Of a stretch of 64,000 bases of DNA, positions 55,133 through 63,969 are shown piece by piece. The notes under the pieces are model-generated. The model did not search any database. It was not told where the DNA came from and worked only from the letters and a program-made list of their open reading frames with translations. The number at the start of each line of letters is the position of its first letter. Position 1 is the stretch's first letter. A program made the translations under genes and the position numbers. Source of the stretch: Bifidobacterium miconisargentati (lineage in GTDB: Bacteria; Actinomycetota; Actinomycetes; Actinomycetales; Bifidobacteriaceae); NCBI RefSeq assembly GCF_019331675.1, contig NZ_JAHBBJ010000007.1, positions 62,001 to 126,000 on the forward strand, written 5' to 3'.

Positions 55133-55852
55133 TCAGTGCGATGCGAAATACCGGTTGACCGCGTCCTCAAGCTGGTCGGTGGTTTCGATGATCTCGTAGA
55201 CGCCGTGTTCCTCCATCTCGCCGGCCGGAGCGTAACCCCAGCGGCAGCCGATGGTGTCCAGGCCACAGGCACGGGCGCCATCGATGTCCGTGTAACGGTC
55301 GCCGATCATCACGGCCTTATCGCCGGCCTCGGTGTCGAAGCCGATCTTGTCGAAGCAGTACCGGATCACCTGGTCCTTGTCGAGGCGGGTGTTGTCCTTG
55401 GATGCGCCGTAGATGCCGTCCAGCAGTTCGGTCAGGTGGAAGTGCTCGCAGATCGGCACGCACTGGTATTCCGGCTTGCAGCTGGCCAGCGCCAGGTAGT
55501 AGCCGTCCTCGCGCAGCTTCGTGAGCTGCTCGCGGATACCGGGGAACACGACGTTCACCAGGCGGCCGGGCACCTTGTTGCCGGGCTCGTTCGGGTCGTC
55601 GAACACGGCCTTGTCCGCGTAGTAGCTGCGGTAGATGTCCACGGCGCGATCCAGCTCGTCCTCCGGCACATGGTTGCGCTGCAGGGATTCGATGATGGCC
55701 GGGCCGATGAAGCGGTGCAGCTCGACGTCGTCCGGCACCGGACGGCCCAGGGCCTCGAAGGTCTTGACGACGGACGCGATGATGCCGCCGTCGGACTTGG
55801 TCAGTGTGCCGTCAAGGTCCAGCAGGACCACTTTCCTCGGGTGCTGTGCCAT
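55133..55852 (-). CDS. HAD-superfamily phosphatase (phosphoglycolate phosphatase-like)
   Basis: Phosphatase of 239 aa with HAD motif I VVLLDLDGTLTKSDGG (nucleophile Asp), a helical cap, motif II ALASCKPEYQ, motif III KDQVIRYCFDK and motif IV VMIGDRYTDIDGARACG. The ATG at 55852 (MAQHPRK) is preceded by GGGGAG about 10 bp upstream; the upstream extension has no ribosome-binding site. Gph/PgmB-type substrate range cannot be settled. Confidence 0.93.
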   Translation of the reverse strand: MAQHPRKVVLLDLDGTLTKSDGGIIASVVKTFEALGRPVPDDVELHRFIGPAIIESLQRNHVPEDELDRAVDIYRSYYADKAVFDDPNEPGNKVPGRLVNVVFPGIREQLTKLREDGYYLALASCKPEYQCVPICEHFHLTELLDGIYGASKDNTRLDKDQVIRYCFDKIGFDTEAGDKAVMIGDRYTDIDGARACGLDTIGCRWGYAPAGEMEEHGVYEIIETTDQLEDAVNRYFASH

Positions 55853-56035
55853 GTGAGGTCTACTCCCCTGTCGTTGTTCTTGAAAAACCGTGCATATCGT
55901 GTGTTTCAGGTCACACTCGCTACGTACCAGCAATGATTATGCCCAGTCGGTTTGACTGGGTATCAAGTTCACGTGTTGTTCATGTGGTTGCGCGGACCGG
56001 CAACACCGGAATCGCTCGCGGCCATTCGCAGCCTA

Positions 56036-56383
56036 TCACTCGTAGTCGGGGATCCAACCGTCACGGTGCATCTGCAGGCGCTTTTCGAGCAGCGTGGCGA
56101 GTTCCTCCTCACTGCGGCGTTCAAGCAGCATGTCCCAGTGGGTGCGGGTGGGCTTGGCGATCTCGTCGCCTTCGCGATCCTCGTCGCCCTCACGATGCGC
56201 CACGGCACCGCAACGGCACTCCCATTCGTCCGGCACTTCGGCGCCTTCGGCGAACGGCAGGATGGTGCGGTGGCCCTTCGGGCACACGTACGCCACATCG
56301 TTCCTGGCGGCGAAGTCCACGTTGTCGTCGGACTCCAGCGACTTCGCACCGATGCTCATGCCCCTCAAGCTACGTTCTGCCAT
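56036..56383 (-). CDS. rbpA: RNA polymerase-binding protein RbpA
   Basis: Actinobacterial transcription factor of 115 aa that binds RNA polymerase and group-1 sigma and stabilises open complexes. The N-terminal MAERSLRGMSIGAKSLESDD, the core with CPKGH and WECRC (possible zinc ligands), and the C-terminal sigma-interaction part KPTRTHWDMLLERRSEEEL are all present. It lies between a phosphatase and the helicase gene. GGAGGA lies close upstream. Confidence 0.96.
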   Translation of the reverse strand: MAERSLRGMSIGAKSLESDDNVDFAARNDVAYVCPKGHRTILPFAEGAEVPDEWECRCGAVAHREGDEDREGDEIAKPTRTHWDMLLERRSEEELATLLEKRLQMHRDGWIPDYE

Positions 56384-56508
56384 ATCGGCATCCTCCTTGA
56401 ATAATTCGTAACCGTACTAATTTACGCAACAGTTCGGACTTGGATTCTATTCCGGCGGATTGCCTCGGACCGTTGCTGATTCGCCGCCGTACGTCCCTGT
56501 CAGTCCAC

Positions 56509-59091
56509 TCAGTCCACGCCCGAGTACGCCACCACACCGCGATTGACGCGGTCCGCGGCCTCACGGGCGGTATCGGCCAGGGCTTCTCCCTCGTCGAACG
56601 GCAACGGTCCCGCCACGGCGATCTGTTGAAGCACGTCCGCCAACCGCTTGGCCGTACGCACGAAGTCGCCGCCGGTCATGTCCGTACCGTACAGGCATGC
56701 GGCGAGTGAGGCACCGTCCGCCCACTCGTACATGATGTCCACGATGCCGAAGTCCGGCTGGGCGAGTTCGGCGAGTTCATGGTCCTCGCACAGCGCATCG
56801 ATGTGCGCGCAGACGCCCTTGAGCTTGGAGGATGCGATGGCGATTCGTCCGGAGACGCCGCCGGGGTAGTGACGAGGCTCGCCCTCTCCCCCACGCCTGG
56901 CCTCGTATACCAGCGCGGACAGCACCGCGGCCAGACCGTTGGCGTCAAGCTTGCTGAATGTGCCGGACAGCAGGGCCTCGCACAGCTCCAGATCATGCTC
57001 GCTGTAGATGCGGCGCAACAGCCGGCCCTTGTCCGTCAGTGTCATGTCGATGCGTCCGTCCGGGGTCTCGCGACGTTCCAGATAGCCGAGTTCGGTCAGG
57101 ATGTCGCAGATGCGGTCGAACTGGCGGGCCACGGAACCGGTGCGGGAATCGTACCGGTTGGTCACACGCTCCAGTTCCCGCGTCTCACGGGCCCAGCGAT
57201 GTCCCCATTTGAGGTGTTGCTGCAGATCCGGGCAGTTGCGGCAGGGATGCTGTCGCTCTGCCTTGCGCAGTTCCTGGATGCGCGCCTCAAGATCACGGAA
57301 CGCCTTGCTGCGATCCTGGTCGGTGAGGAAGACCTCGTGCTTGAGCTTGCGTCGGCCGTCCTTTTCCAGGGAGCTCAGTTCCATGCGCAGCGTCATGAAT
57401 TCCTTGAAATCGCCGTGGTTGCACTGGAACGCCTGTTCGTAGCCGGCCAGCGCGGTCTTGAGCGTGGTCATCTGCGATTCGAGCTGCCAGGCGGATTCGT
57501 TGGCCTCCCATTGGGCGAACGACTGGTCGAGCGTCACACGGGCGGTCTCGTAATCGCTGGAATTGAGCAGGTTGACGGCCATGTTGAACGTGGGCCGGAA
57601 GCTCGAATGCAGCGGGTAGACGCGCTTGGAGGACAGTGCGGCGGCCGTGGCCGGCACGAAGCCGTGATGGTCCACCACGATGGCATGGCCGATGGTGTCG
57701 ATGCCGCGACGTCCCGCACGTCCCGTCAGCTGGGTGAACTCGCCGGGCGTCAGACCCACATGGCCGGTGCCGTCAAACTTCTCAAGTTTCTCGACCACCA
57801 CGCAGCGGGCCGGCATGTTGATGCCGAGGGCCAGCGTTTCGGTGGCGAACACCATCTTGACCAGGCCCTCCTCGAACAGTCGTTCGACGATCTGGCGGAA
57901 CAGGGCGATCATGCCGGCGTGATGCGAGGCGAAGCCCTCCTCGAGGGCGAAGCGGAACTTGGAGAAGTGCAGGGCCTTGAGGTCCTCCTGGGTGAGCTGG
58001 CCGTCCACCATCTCGTCCACGATGCGGCGGATGCGCACGGCCTCTTCATCCGTGGTGAGTTCGAGCCCGGCGTTGATGCACTGTTCCACGGCCTGGTCGC
58101 AGCCATTGCGCGAGAAGATGAAGTAGATGCCGGGCAGCATGTCAAGGAAATGCAGCTCGTCCACCACGGCCCACCGGCGGGGCGTATACCGTTCAGGCTT
58201 GAGCTGGCCGCCGTGGCGTGATTTGCCGCCCTTGAATCCCTTACGCTTGTCCGGACGCTGCTCGCCGCGCCGGCGTGCGGCCTTGCGGTCCAGCTGGTCG
58301 AGCCGGTTGATGAGTTCGGCGTTGAGTTTGACGGTCTGCTCGCCGTTGGCGTCTCTACGGTAGAGGTCCAGCACCTCCGGTTCGGTGTGTTCGTCCGCCT
58401 GCACCAGCACATGCTGTTCCAGCGGCACCGGGCGATGTTCGCTGATGACCAGTTTGGTCTCGCCCCTGACCGAGGCGATCCAGTTGGAGAAGTCCTCCAC
58501 GTTGGACACGGTGGCGGACAGGCCCACGATCTTCACCGACTTGGGCAGGTGGATGATGACCTCCTCCCACACGGGCCCGCGGAACTTGTCGGCGAGATAG
58601 TGGACCTCGTCCAGGATCACGTAGCGTAGGGCGGCGAGTGTGGAGGAACGCTCGTAGAGCATGTTGCGCAGCACCTCGGTGGTCATCACCACGATGTCCG
58701 CCTCGGAGTTGATGGAGGTGTCGCCGGTCAGGAGGCCCACGCGATCCGGCCCGTACACGTTCACCAGATCATGGTATTTCTGGTTGCTCAGCGCCTTGAT
58801 GGGGGTCGTGTAGAAGGCCTTGACATTGCGGTCCTGCGCCAGGTAGATGGCGAAATCGGCCACCACGGTCTTGCCGGCGCCGGTGGGGGCCGCGACCAGC
58901 ACATTGCTGCCGGCCTCCAGGGCCTCGTTGGCCTCGATCTGGAAGTCGTCAAGGTCGAACGGAAGCGTGGCGGCGAACCGTGCGGCCACGGAGGCGCGCT
59001 GACGCTTGACCTTCTGGAAGGCGGCGTACCGTTGCGAGGGGCTCAGGTTCCGGGATTGCGAGTCGTCCTTGCTGTGATGGTGACGTGCCAT
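56509..59091 (-). CDS. helY: DEAD/DEAH-box helicase, HelY/Mtr4-like
   Basis: Ski2-like superfamily 2 helicase of 860 aa. Walker A AAPTGAGKT at about residues 68-75, TTPIKALSNQKY (Ia), DEVH box at about 161-164, SAT motif GLSATVSN, and motif VI QLTGRAGRRG at about 452-461. The C-terminal DSHCT-type domain ends near ALADTAREAADRV. I use ATG 59091 (MARHHHSKDD), with GGAAGG upstream; longer frames overlap the next gene. Near a PafBC-type regulator, as in other actinobacteria. Confidence 0.94.
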   Translation of the reverse strand: MARHHHSKDDSQSRNLSPSQRYAAFQKVKRQRASVAARFAATLPFDLDDFQIEANEALEAGSNVLVAAPTGAGKTVVADFAIYLAQDRNVKAFYTTPIKALSNQKYHDLVNVYGPDRVGLLTGDTSINSEADIVVMTTEVLRNMLYERSSTLAALRYVILDEVHYLADKFRGPVWEEVIIHLPKSVKIVGLSATVSNVEDFSNWIASVRGETKLVISEHRPVPLEQHVLVQADEHTEPEVLDLYRRDANGEQTVKLNAELINRLDQLDRKAARRRGEQRPDKRKGFKGGKSRHGGQLKPERYTPRRWAVVDELHFLDMLPGIYFIFSRNGCDQAVEQCINAGLELTTDEEAVRIRRIVDEMVDGQLTQEDLKALHFSKFRFALEEGFASHHAGMIALFRQIVERLFEEGLVKMVFATETLALGINMPARCVVVEKLEKFDGTGHVGLTPGEFTQLTGRAGRRGIDTIGHAIVVDHHGFVPATAAALSSKRVYPLHSSFRPTFNMAVNLLNSSDYETARVTLDQSFAQWEANESAWQLESQMTTLKTALAGYEQAFQCNHGDFKEFMTLRMELSSLEKDGRRKLKHEVFLTDQDRSKAFRDLEARIQELRKAERQHPCRNCPDLQQHLKWGHRWARETRELERVTNRYDSRTGSVARQFDRICDILTELGYLERRETPDGRIDMTLTDKGRLLRRIYSEHDLELCEALLSGTFSKLDANGLAAVLSALVYEARRGGEGEPRHYPGGVSGRIAIASSKLKGVCAHIDALCEDHELAELAQPDFGIVDIMYEWADGASLAACLYGTDMTGGDFVRTAKRLADVLQQIAVAGPLPFDEGEALADTAREAADRVNRGVVAYSGVD

Positions 59092-59113
59092 GATGCCTTC
59101 CGTATGGGAGTAA

Positions 59114-59431
59114 TTAGTTGTTGAAGCGTTTCCAACGGCTCCAGGCCTGCGTGTGGCGTTCGCGCTTGGCGGCCTTGCGCCTGAGCACCGCCGCATAGGT
59201 GTCGGCATAGCGCTCCTGCGCCACGCTCAGCGGCTGGGTGAACAGCGGGGGTTCGGGGGAATCGCCGGCTTCGGCGGGCTCGCCCATGGCGGACATGCGT
59301 TCGCCGACCTGCTCGGCCACGCCGGACATGTCCTTGAGCGCACGCAGGCCATGAATGCCGGCGTAGACCAGTCCGGCGACGATCATGCCCAGCATGAACA
59401 GGGCCAATACCAGCCATATCCACCAAGGCAT
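59114..59431 (-). CDS. Small single-pass membrane protein between helY and the WYL regulator
   Basis: Protein of 105 aa with one N-terminal transmembrane helix (about 3-24, WIWLVLALFMLGMIVAGLVY), an amphipathic stretch (about 28-45), and a basic C-terminal tail. In mycobacteria tatA-tatC lie between pafC and helY. This gene sits in that position and has a TatA-like topology but lacks the FG hinge and other TatA signatures, and no tatC is here. Best called a hypothetical membrane protein. Confidence 0.7.
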   Translation of the reverse strand: MPWWIWLVLALFMLGMIVAGLVYAGIHGLRALKDMSGVAEQVGERMSAMGEPAEAGDSPEPPLFTQPLSVAQERYADTYAAVLRRKAAKRERHTQAWSRWKRFNN

Positions 59432-59572
59432 GATGTCTCCTTCTGCTAGTTCCGCTACTTATCTTCCATTACGCAGCGTCCCATTCGCCCGCACGTGTGG
59501 CAATCGCACACTATCCGATGGACGGAACGCTATTGTCTACCGTAACTGTACCGCGCGGCCTACTGAATGGGC

Positions 59573-61495
59573 CTACTTGTTGTCCTTGCCGTCGCTGATG
59601 CTGAGCTCGCGTTCGGCGCGGGCCACGATCATCGTACGCAGCGTGTCCGGGGCCACGGCCGTGATGTGTCGGGCGTGGGAGATGCAGAACGCCACGAACC
59701 AGGAGTCGGAGGACACGGTCAAATGCACCTTCTCCCCCGCCCCGCAATGCTCCACGGTGGCGCCGGGCAGCGTCTTGATGAACGGCAAATCACGCTGGTC
59801 GGTGATGAACACCGCCTCGGTGCCGTTGTCGAAGCTCCACTTGCGCAGTTCGGCGACCGGCACGTTCGGCACGTCCAGTTCCTTGGTGGGCTTGACCAGC
59901 TCGGCCTTCTCGATGCGGGCCAGACGCAGCACCTGCCACACGCGAGGCTTGCCCGTGGCCTTGTCGATGCTCATGTCCTTGGCGACGTACGACTTCTTGT
60001 CCTTGGGGGCGGCGGATCCGACGTCCGTGTAGACGGCCGCGTAGTACACGCCCTCGTCGATGAAGATCTTGAAGGGGGCCACCAGCTTGCGGCGCAGACG
60101 GCCGGTGCCGTCCGTGTATTCCATGTCCAGCAGCGAATCGGTGTTGATGGCGCGCTTGACCACGGAGAAGCTGCGCGGCTCAAGTTCGTAGCCGGTCAGG
60201 CTCAGCCACGGGGTCTGACCGGGCGTGACGTGCCGGCGCAGGCGCAGGTACAGCGATTCTGCCTGATTGCGTTGCTTGTCCGGCAGCAGCGGCGAATGGG
60301 CAAGGTAGCTGACGGAGGCCGTGAGCATGCTCAGGTACTGCGGCGAGATGCCGGCCAGGCGCTCCAGTCCCAGCGAATTGGTGGCGGAGACGATGCCTTC
60401 GGCGTCCAGCAGCGGCCAGTCGATGTCGAAGAACTGGCTGCCGGCCATCTCGCCGTCATCGGACACGGTGGTGAGCGTGTTGATGTCCTTGTGAATGATG
60501 TTCACGAACTTCTTGAGCTCGTCGTCGTTCTTGGGCTTGCCGATAAAGCGCACCGCAAGCTCGCCCATGGAGAACTCCTCGCCCAGATGGGCGGAGAGGA
60601 ACAGCATCAGGCGCAGGCGACGATCCACCTCGCTGCCGGTCTGGAACGCGGCACCGCTCTTCTTGTTCTGGGCCTTGATGGATTCCGGATCGCCAGGCTC
60701 GCTCACGTCGCGGCTGATGGACGGAGAGACCACGGAGGCGCTCACCGGGCTCGCCGACTCATCCGCCAGCGTGAACTGGCTGGCCGCGTGCAGACGACGG
60801 TGGTAGGCGTCCACGGCCTCCTGCGGGCTCACGATGGTGGCGCCGGGATGCTCCAGCACGTACATGGCCAGATCATCGGAGTCGGTGTACGCCACGTTGA
60901 GATGTTCGCCGTCCACCTCAACGGTGGCTGCGAAACGACGTGAGTCGATGACCTTGACCAGCGAATCGGGAATCGGTTGGGTGCCGAGACCCGGGGCGAT
61001 GGAGTCGAGGCCGAGACCGGGAATCGGGGTCTGCGGCACGCGCGGCGTGGTACGCGAGGCGTGCTGGGTGAGCTGCGACTGGTCGGGCTCGGAGGAGATG
61101 GACATGGAACGGGCCAGGTAGTTGGCCGCCGCGAGCACGGGCATGTCCTCCGGTTCGAACATGAGACGGATACGCGGTTCGTCGCCCAGCTGCAGGCGGT
61201 AGGACGCGAAGTCCTGGCCCTCGGACTTGGACGAGTATTCCGGCTGGCGGGACTCGATGGCGATGCCCATGGCGGCGAGCTTGGCACGGTCGCGCTGGAA
61301 CTGCTTAGCGAACGCGGCCTTGGCGGCCTGATCGGCCAGTTCGCCGTAGGAATCCGCATAGGCCTTCACACGCTGCGCAATCTGGCGCGAAGTAAGCCAT
61401 TGCGGGAACGCCGAAGACAACACGGCCAGTACATCCAGCTCGTGTTTGCCCCACTTATCGGAAAAACGCCGACGTCCGCTCGTGCCTTCTGCCAT
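59573..61495 (-). CDS. WYL-domain transcriptional regulator, PafB-PafC-like fusion
   Basis: Protein of 640 aa that reads as two PafB/PafC-type halves. The N-terminal half has a helix-turn-helix (about 12-75: WLTSRQIAQRVKAYA and FQRDRAKLAAMG), and a second HTH begins near residue 292 (RRLRLMLFLSAHLGEEFSMGEL). The WYL domain (about 430-520) follows with DSLLDMEYTDGTGRLRRK and a C-terminal WCX-like extension. PafBC regulates the DNA-damage response in mycobacteria and sits beside helY in that group. ATG 61495 has GTGAGGA upstream. Confidence 0.88.
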   Translation of the reverse strand: MAEGTSGRRRFSDKWGKHELDVLAVLSSAFPQWLTSRQIAQRVKAYADSYGELADQAAKAAFAKQFQRDRAKLAAMGIAIESRQPEYSSKSEGQDFASYRLQLGDEPRIRLMFEPEDMPVLAAANYLARSMSISSEPDQSQLTQHASRTTPRVPQTPIPGLGLDSIAPGLGTQPIPDSLVKVIDSRRFAATVEVDGEHLNVAYTDSDDLAMYVLEHPGATIVSPQEAVDAYHRRLHAASQFTLADESASPVSASVVSPSISRDVSEPGDPESIKAQNKKSGAAFQTGSEVDRRLRLMLFLSAHLGEEFSMGELAVRFIGKPKNDDELKKFVNIIHKDINTLTTVSDDGEMAGSQFFDIDWPLLDAEGIVSATNSLGLERLAGISPQYLSMLTASVSYLAHSPLLPDKQRNQAESLYLRLRRHVTPGQTPWLSLTGYELEPRSFSVVKRAINTDSLLDMEYTDGTGRLRRKLVAPFKIFIDEGVYYAAVYTDVGSAAPKDKKSYVAKDMSIDKATGKPRVWQVLRLARIEKAELVKPTKELDVPNVPVAELRKWSFDNGTEAVFITDQRDLPFIKTLPGATVEHCGAGEKVHLTVSSDSWFVAFCISHARHITAVAPDTLRTMIVARAERELSISDGKDNK

Positions 61496-61550
61496 TAGTC
61501 CTCACGTAAAGTTAATGTTTTGTTTATAAGTGTGCAGCATAACCTGCACT

Positions 61551-61572
61551 CCCTCTATCTTAGAGGGTTTTT
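61551..61572 (+). terminator. Intrinsic terminator-like hairpin on the plus strand
   Basis: CCCTCTA (61551-61557), 3-nt loop, TAGAGGG (61561-61567), then TTTTT (61568-61572): a complete intrinsic terminator in plus orientation. Both neighbouring genes are on the minus strand, so it would end an unannotated plus-strand transcript. Confidence 0.55.
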
Positions 61573-61700
61573 CCGCTGTTCAGCGACATTTCCCGAAAAA
61601 TAACGCTATTTTGTTGTTTTCCGTGTCCCGGCCGTGTCTTTTACCACCGTTCGCGCCGGTTTGAAGTGAGATCCAGCCGTTGCGACGAATATGCGCTCCT

Positions 61701-61758
61701 CATGCCTGTCGGGTGGTTATCGTCCGTCCAAGGGAGTGCATCCACCCCGGCAGGCATG
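61701..61758 (-). terminator. Hairpin downstream of the uridylyltransferase gene
   Basis: CATGCCTGTCGGGTGG (61701-61716) pairs with CCACCCCGGCAGGCATG (61742-61758), with one mismatch and one bulge, around a 25-nt loop. It lies 16 bp after the stop of the minus-strand gene. There is no obvious T-run on either strand. Confidence 0.5.
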
Positions 61759-61773
61759 GGATTTCACATGGGT

Positions 61774-63378
61774 TCACACCCAGTCATCCGGTTCGATGCC
61801 GAGCGGTCCGACGTATTCGCCGTTCGGCACGTAGCTGGGCTTGCCCTGATCCTCCAGCATCACGTCGGCATAGAACGAGACGTCGCGGCCGAACGTCCAA
61901 TCGCCGTTGATGGTCACGGAATTGGCGGCGGCCAACGAGGGCACGTCGTACGGGAATCGCTCGTCGAAGTCGTGGATGTACTTGTAGTAGCGCTGGTCGA
62001 GCTCGACGTTCGGGAAGATGTAGTTGCCGTCCTCCATCTCATAGGTATCCGTGAGGTGGAAACGGTCCGACCGCATGATGAACAGGTCGTTGGTGGTCTT
62101 CACCGGCAGGAATCGCATACGGTCCACCTGCACGCAGATGGAGCCGTTGAACAGCCCGATGGCGGCGCCCATGGCGGTCTCGAGCTGGATCACCGGTTCA
62201 GTATCCGGATTGGTGGGATCCACCGTCTTCTTGTTGCGGATCACCGGCAGCGGCAGCACGCCGTTGCATTCGGCGAGCTTGGCCTTGAGGGCATCGATGC
62301 GGATCCAGATGGAGTTGGTGTTGAAGTACGGGTGCTTCTTGATGTCCTCGGCGGCGGATTTGTCGTCGGGATGGACCTGGCTCATCTCTCGCAGCATGAG
62401 TCGGCCGGTCACTTTGTCGCGCACGATGTGGCCACCCTTGCGGTCGGCCTTGGTGCGGATGGCCACCTCGGCCATGAACGGGGCGCCGGTATTCTCGAAA
62501 TGCTGCGCCAGCGTGCGAGAGGGACGCGCGCCGAGGTTGTCCGAATTGGAGATGAACAGATACTTGAAGCCACGCTCCTCCAGCACATCCAGCAGGCCGG
62601 ACTCCCAGATGGTGGAGAACAGGTCACCGTGGCCCGGCGGGCACCATTCCAGATCGGGGTTCTCCGGGAAGCTGACCGGCTCGCCGGTGGCGGCGGAGAG
62701 CTTGGGCTCCTGGTGCTGGATGATTTCCATGGGCACTTCGCTCTGCTTGAACTTGCGATGGTGCTTGAGCACCTTCATGGTATCCGCGGAGGTGTGGAAC
62801 GAGTTCATGAAGGTCAGTGGCAGCTCCACGTCCAGTCGCGTGCGGGCGGTCAGCACCTGGCCGATGATGATGTCGATGAAGCGCATCTGCTTGGCCTTGT
62901 GGCGGCGCACCGGCAGCAGCGACTTGGCCTTCTCCAGACCCATGGAGGTGCCGAGGCCGCCGTTGAGCTTGATGAACGCGGTCTTGGCGAAGGCATCCAC
63001 GGCCTTGTCGTGATTGATGGTCTCGTAGACGTCATGGAAGCTGGGGATATGGCCGAGCGGCTCGATGTCCTCCTCGCGGATCCAACTGGAGGCCTCCTCG
63101 CGGCGCCAGACGTCGTAAAGGCGTTCGAACTGGGCGATGGCGGTCTCGCTCATGCCGTGTTCGCGCATCTTGGTGGCGGAGTGCTGGAAGATCTCGTCGT
63201 TCTGGTCGGCGATCGCGTCGGCGGGTGCGACGGGAGCGCCTGATGCGTTGGCCATTGGCGGGACGGCCGCGCCGCCGGTTGCGCCGGCGACGTTGGTGCT
63301 GGTGGTGTTCGTGTTGTTGGCGATGTTGGTGCGATCGGCGATACCGCTCGGCTGGGCGTCATCGTTCAGTTCGGTCAA
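61774..63378 (-). CDS. ugpA: UTP-glucose-1-phosphate uridylyltransferase (UDPGP family)
   Basis: Enzyme of 534 aa making UDP-glucose from UTP and glucose-1-phosphate, part of the Leloir/galactose and lacto-N-biose routes of bifidobacteria. The UDPGP nucleotide loop LNGGLGTSMGLEKAKSLLPVR is clear, with PPGHGDLFSTIW, ISNSDNLGARPS and NTNSIWIRI further on. The N-terminal 65 residues are low in complexity (Ala/Asn/Thr). The start is a TTG at 63378 with AAAGGGA 6 bp upstream; the next in-frame ATG would be 42 codons later. Confidence 0.95.
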   Translation of the reverse strand: MTELNDDAQPSGIADRTNIANNTNTTSTNVAGATGGAAVPPMANASGAPVAPADAIADQNDEIFQHSATKMREHGMSETAIAQFERLYDVWRREEASSWIREEDIEPLGHIPSFHDVYETINHDKAVDAFAKTAFIKLNGGLGTSMGLEKAKSLLPVRRHKAKQMRFIDIIIGQVLTARTRLDVELPLTFMNSFHTSADTMKVLKHHRKFKQSEVPMEIIQHQEPKLSAATGEPVSFPENPDLEWCPPGHGDLFSTIWESGLLDVLEERGFKYLFISNSDNLGARPSRTLAQHFENTGAPFMAEVAIRTKADRKGGHIVRDKVTGRLMLREMSQVHPDDKSAAEDIKKHPYFNTNSIWIRIDALKAKLAECNGVLPLPVIRNKKTVDPTNPDTEPVIQLETAMGAAIGLFNGSICVQVDRMRFLPVKTTNDLFIMRSDRFHLTDTYEMEDGNYIFPNVELDQRYYKYIHDFDERFPYDVPSLAAANSVTINGDWTFGRDVSFYADVMLEDQGKPSYVPNGEYVGPLGIEPDDWV

Positions 63379-63468
63379 TGTTGGTCCCTTTCGTACTGCG
63401 ATAGCACCTCAGTCTAGCGCCAGAACCCTGAGAGGGCACATGACGTTGGCTGGGCGCGTGTTCGACGA

Positions 63469-63969
63469 TCAGGGGCGCACCATCAGATAGTTGGTGAACG
63501 ATACGTCTCCAATCGCTGGATGCCGGATTCCTTCGACATGGAATCCGTGATGTTCGAAGAAAAGCCTTGCGGTGATGCTCGCGTGCACGCTCAGCCCCGA
63601 TATGCCATGCGCCGCGGCATGCCGTTCGGCTTCGGCAAGCAGCGTCGAGGCCACGCCTTGCCTCGTGTGGGATGGGTCCACGAAGAGCATGTCGATGTAT
63701 CCGGTCTCATCGAGGTCGATGAACCCTGCGATTGCGGTGCCCGCACCGGTCCCGTCCGGCCTATCCGTGCCGGTCTCAGCTACGGCCACCCATGTGTTCA
63801 CGGCCAAGCGGCGCCGGTCCCATTGCCGGACGGTTCCCGTATGCCCGGCCCATGCCTGAATCTGCCTCTCGTCGTAATCGCGGGAGGCCAGTCCGATAAC
63901 CGACCGGCGGAACAGTTCAAGGGTCTGCGAGGCATCATCGGAACGGTACTCTCGAATGAGGAAACACAT
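63469..63969 (-). CDS. GNAT family N-acetyltransferase
   Basis: Acetyltransferase of 166 aa. The acetyl-CoA site is GYIDMLFVDPSHTRQGVASTLL (the Q/R-x-x-G-x-A form), followed by LSVHASITARLFFEHHGF, the typical C-terminal half of the fold. The ATG at 63969 (MCFLIREYR) gives the family-type first strand; a GTG at 63978 is possible. No strong ribosome-binding site. Substrate unknown. Confidence 0.88.
   Translation of the reverse strand: MCFLIREYRSDDASQTLELFRRSVIGLASRDYDERQIQAWAGHTGTVRQWDRRRLAVNTWVAVAETGTDRPDGTGAGTAIAGFIDLDETGYIDMLFVDPSHTRQGVASTLLAEAERHAAAHGISGLSVHASITARLFFEHHGFHVEGIRHPAIGDVSFTNYLMVRP

Larger units (their letters stand above)
61496..61773. other. Intergenic between the WYL regulator and uridylyltransferase genes
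   Basis: It holds the leader of the WYL gene (AT-rich), a plus-strand terminator-like hairpin at 61551-61572, a 6-bp stem GTGCAG/CTGCAC at 61532-61549, and the strong hairpin at 61701-61758 that probably terminates the uridylyltransferase transcript. No coding frame was recognised. Confidence 0.6.

Noticed and set aside
55136-55936. Plus-strand frame of 266 codons across the phosphatase gene
   Set aside because: Exact antisense shadow of the HAD phosphatase, which has all four catalytic motifs.
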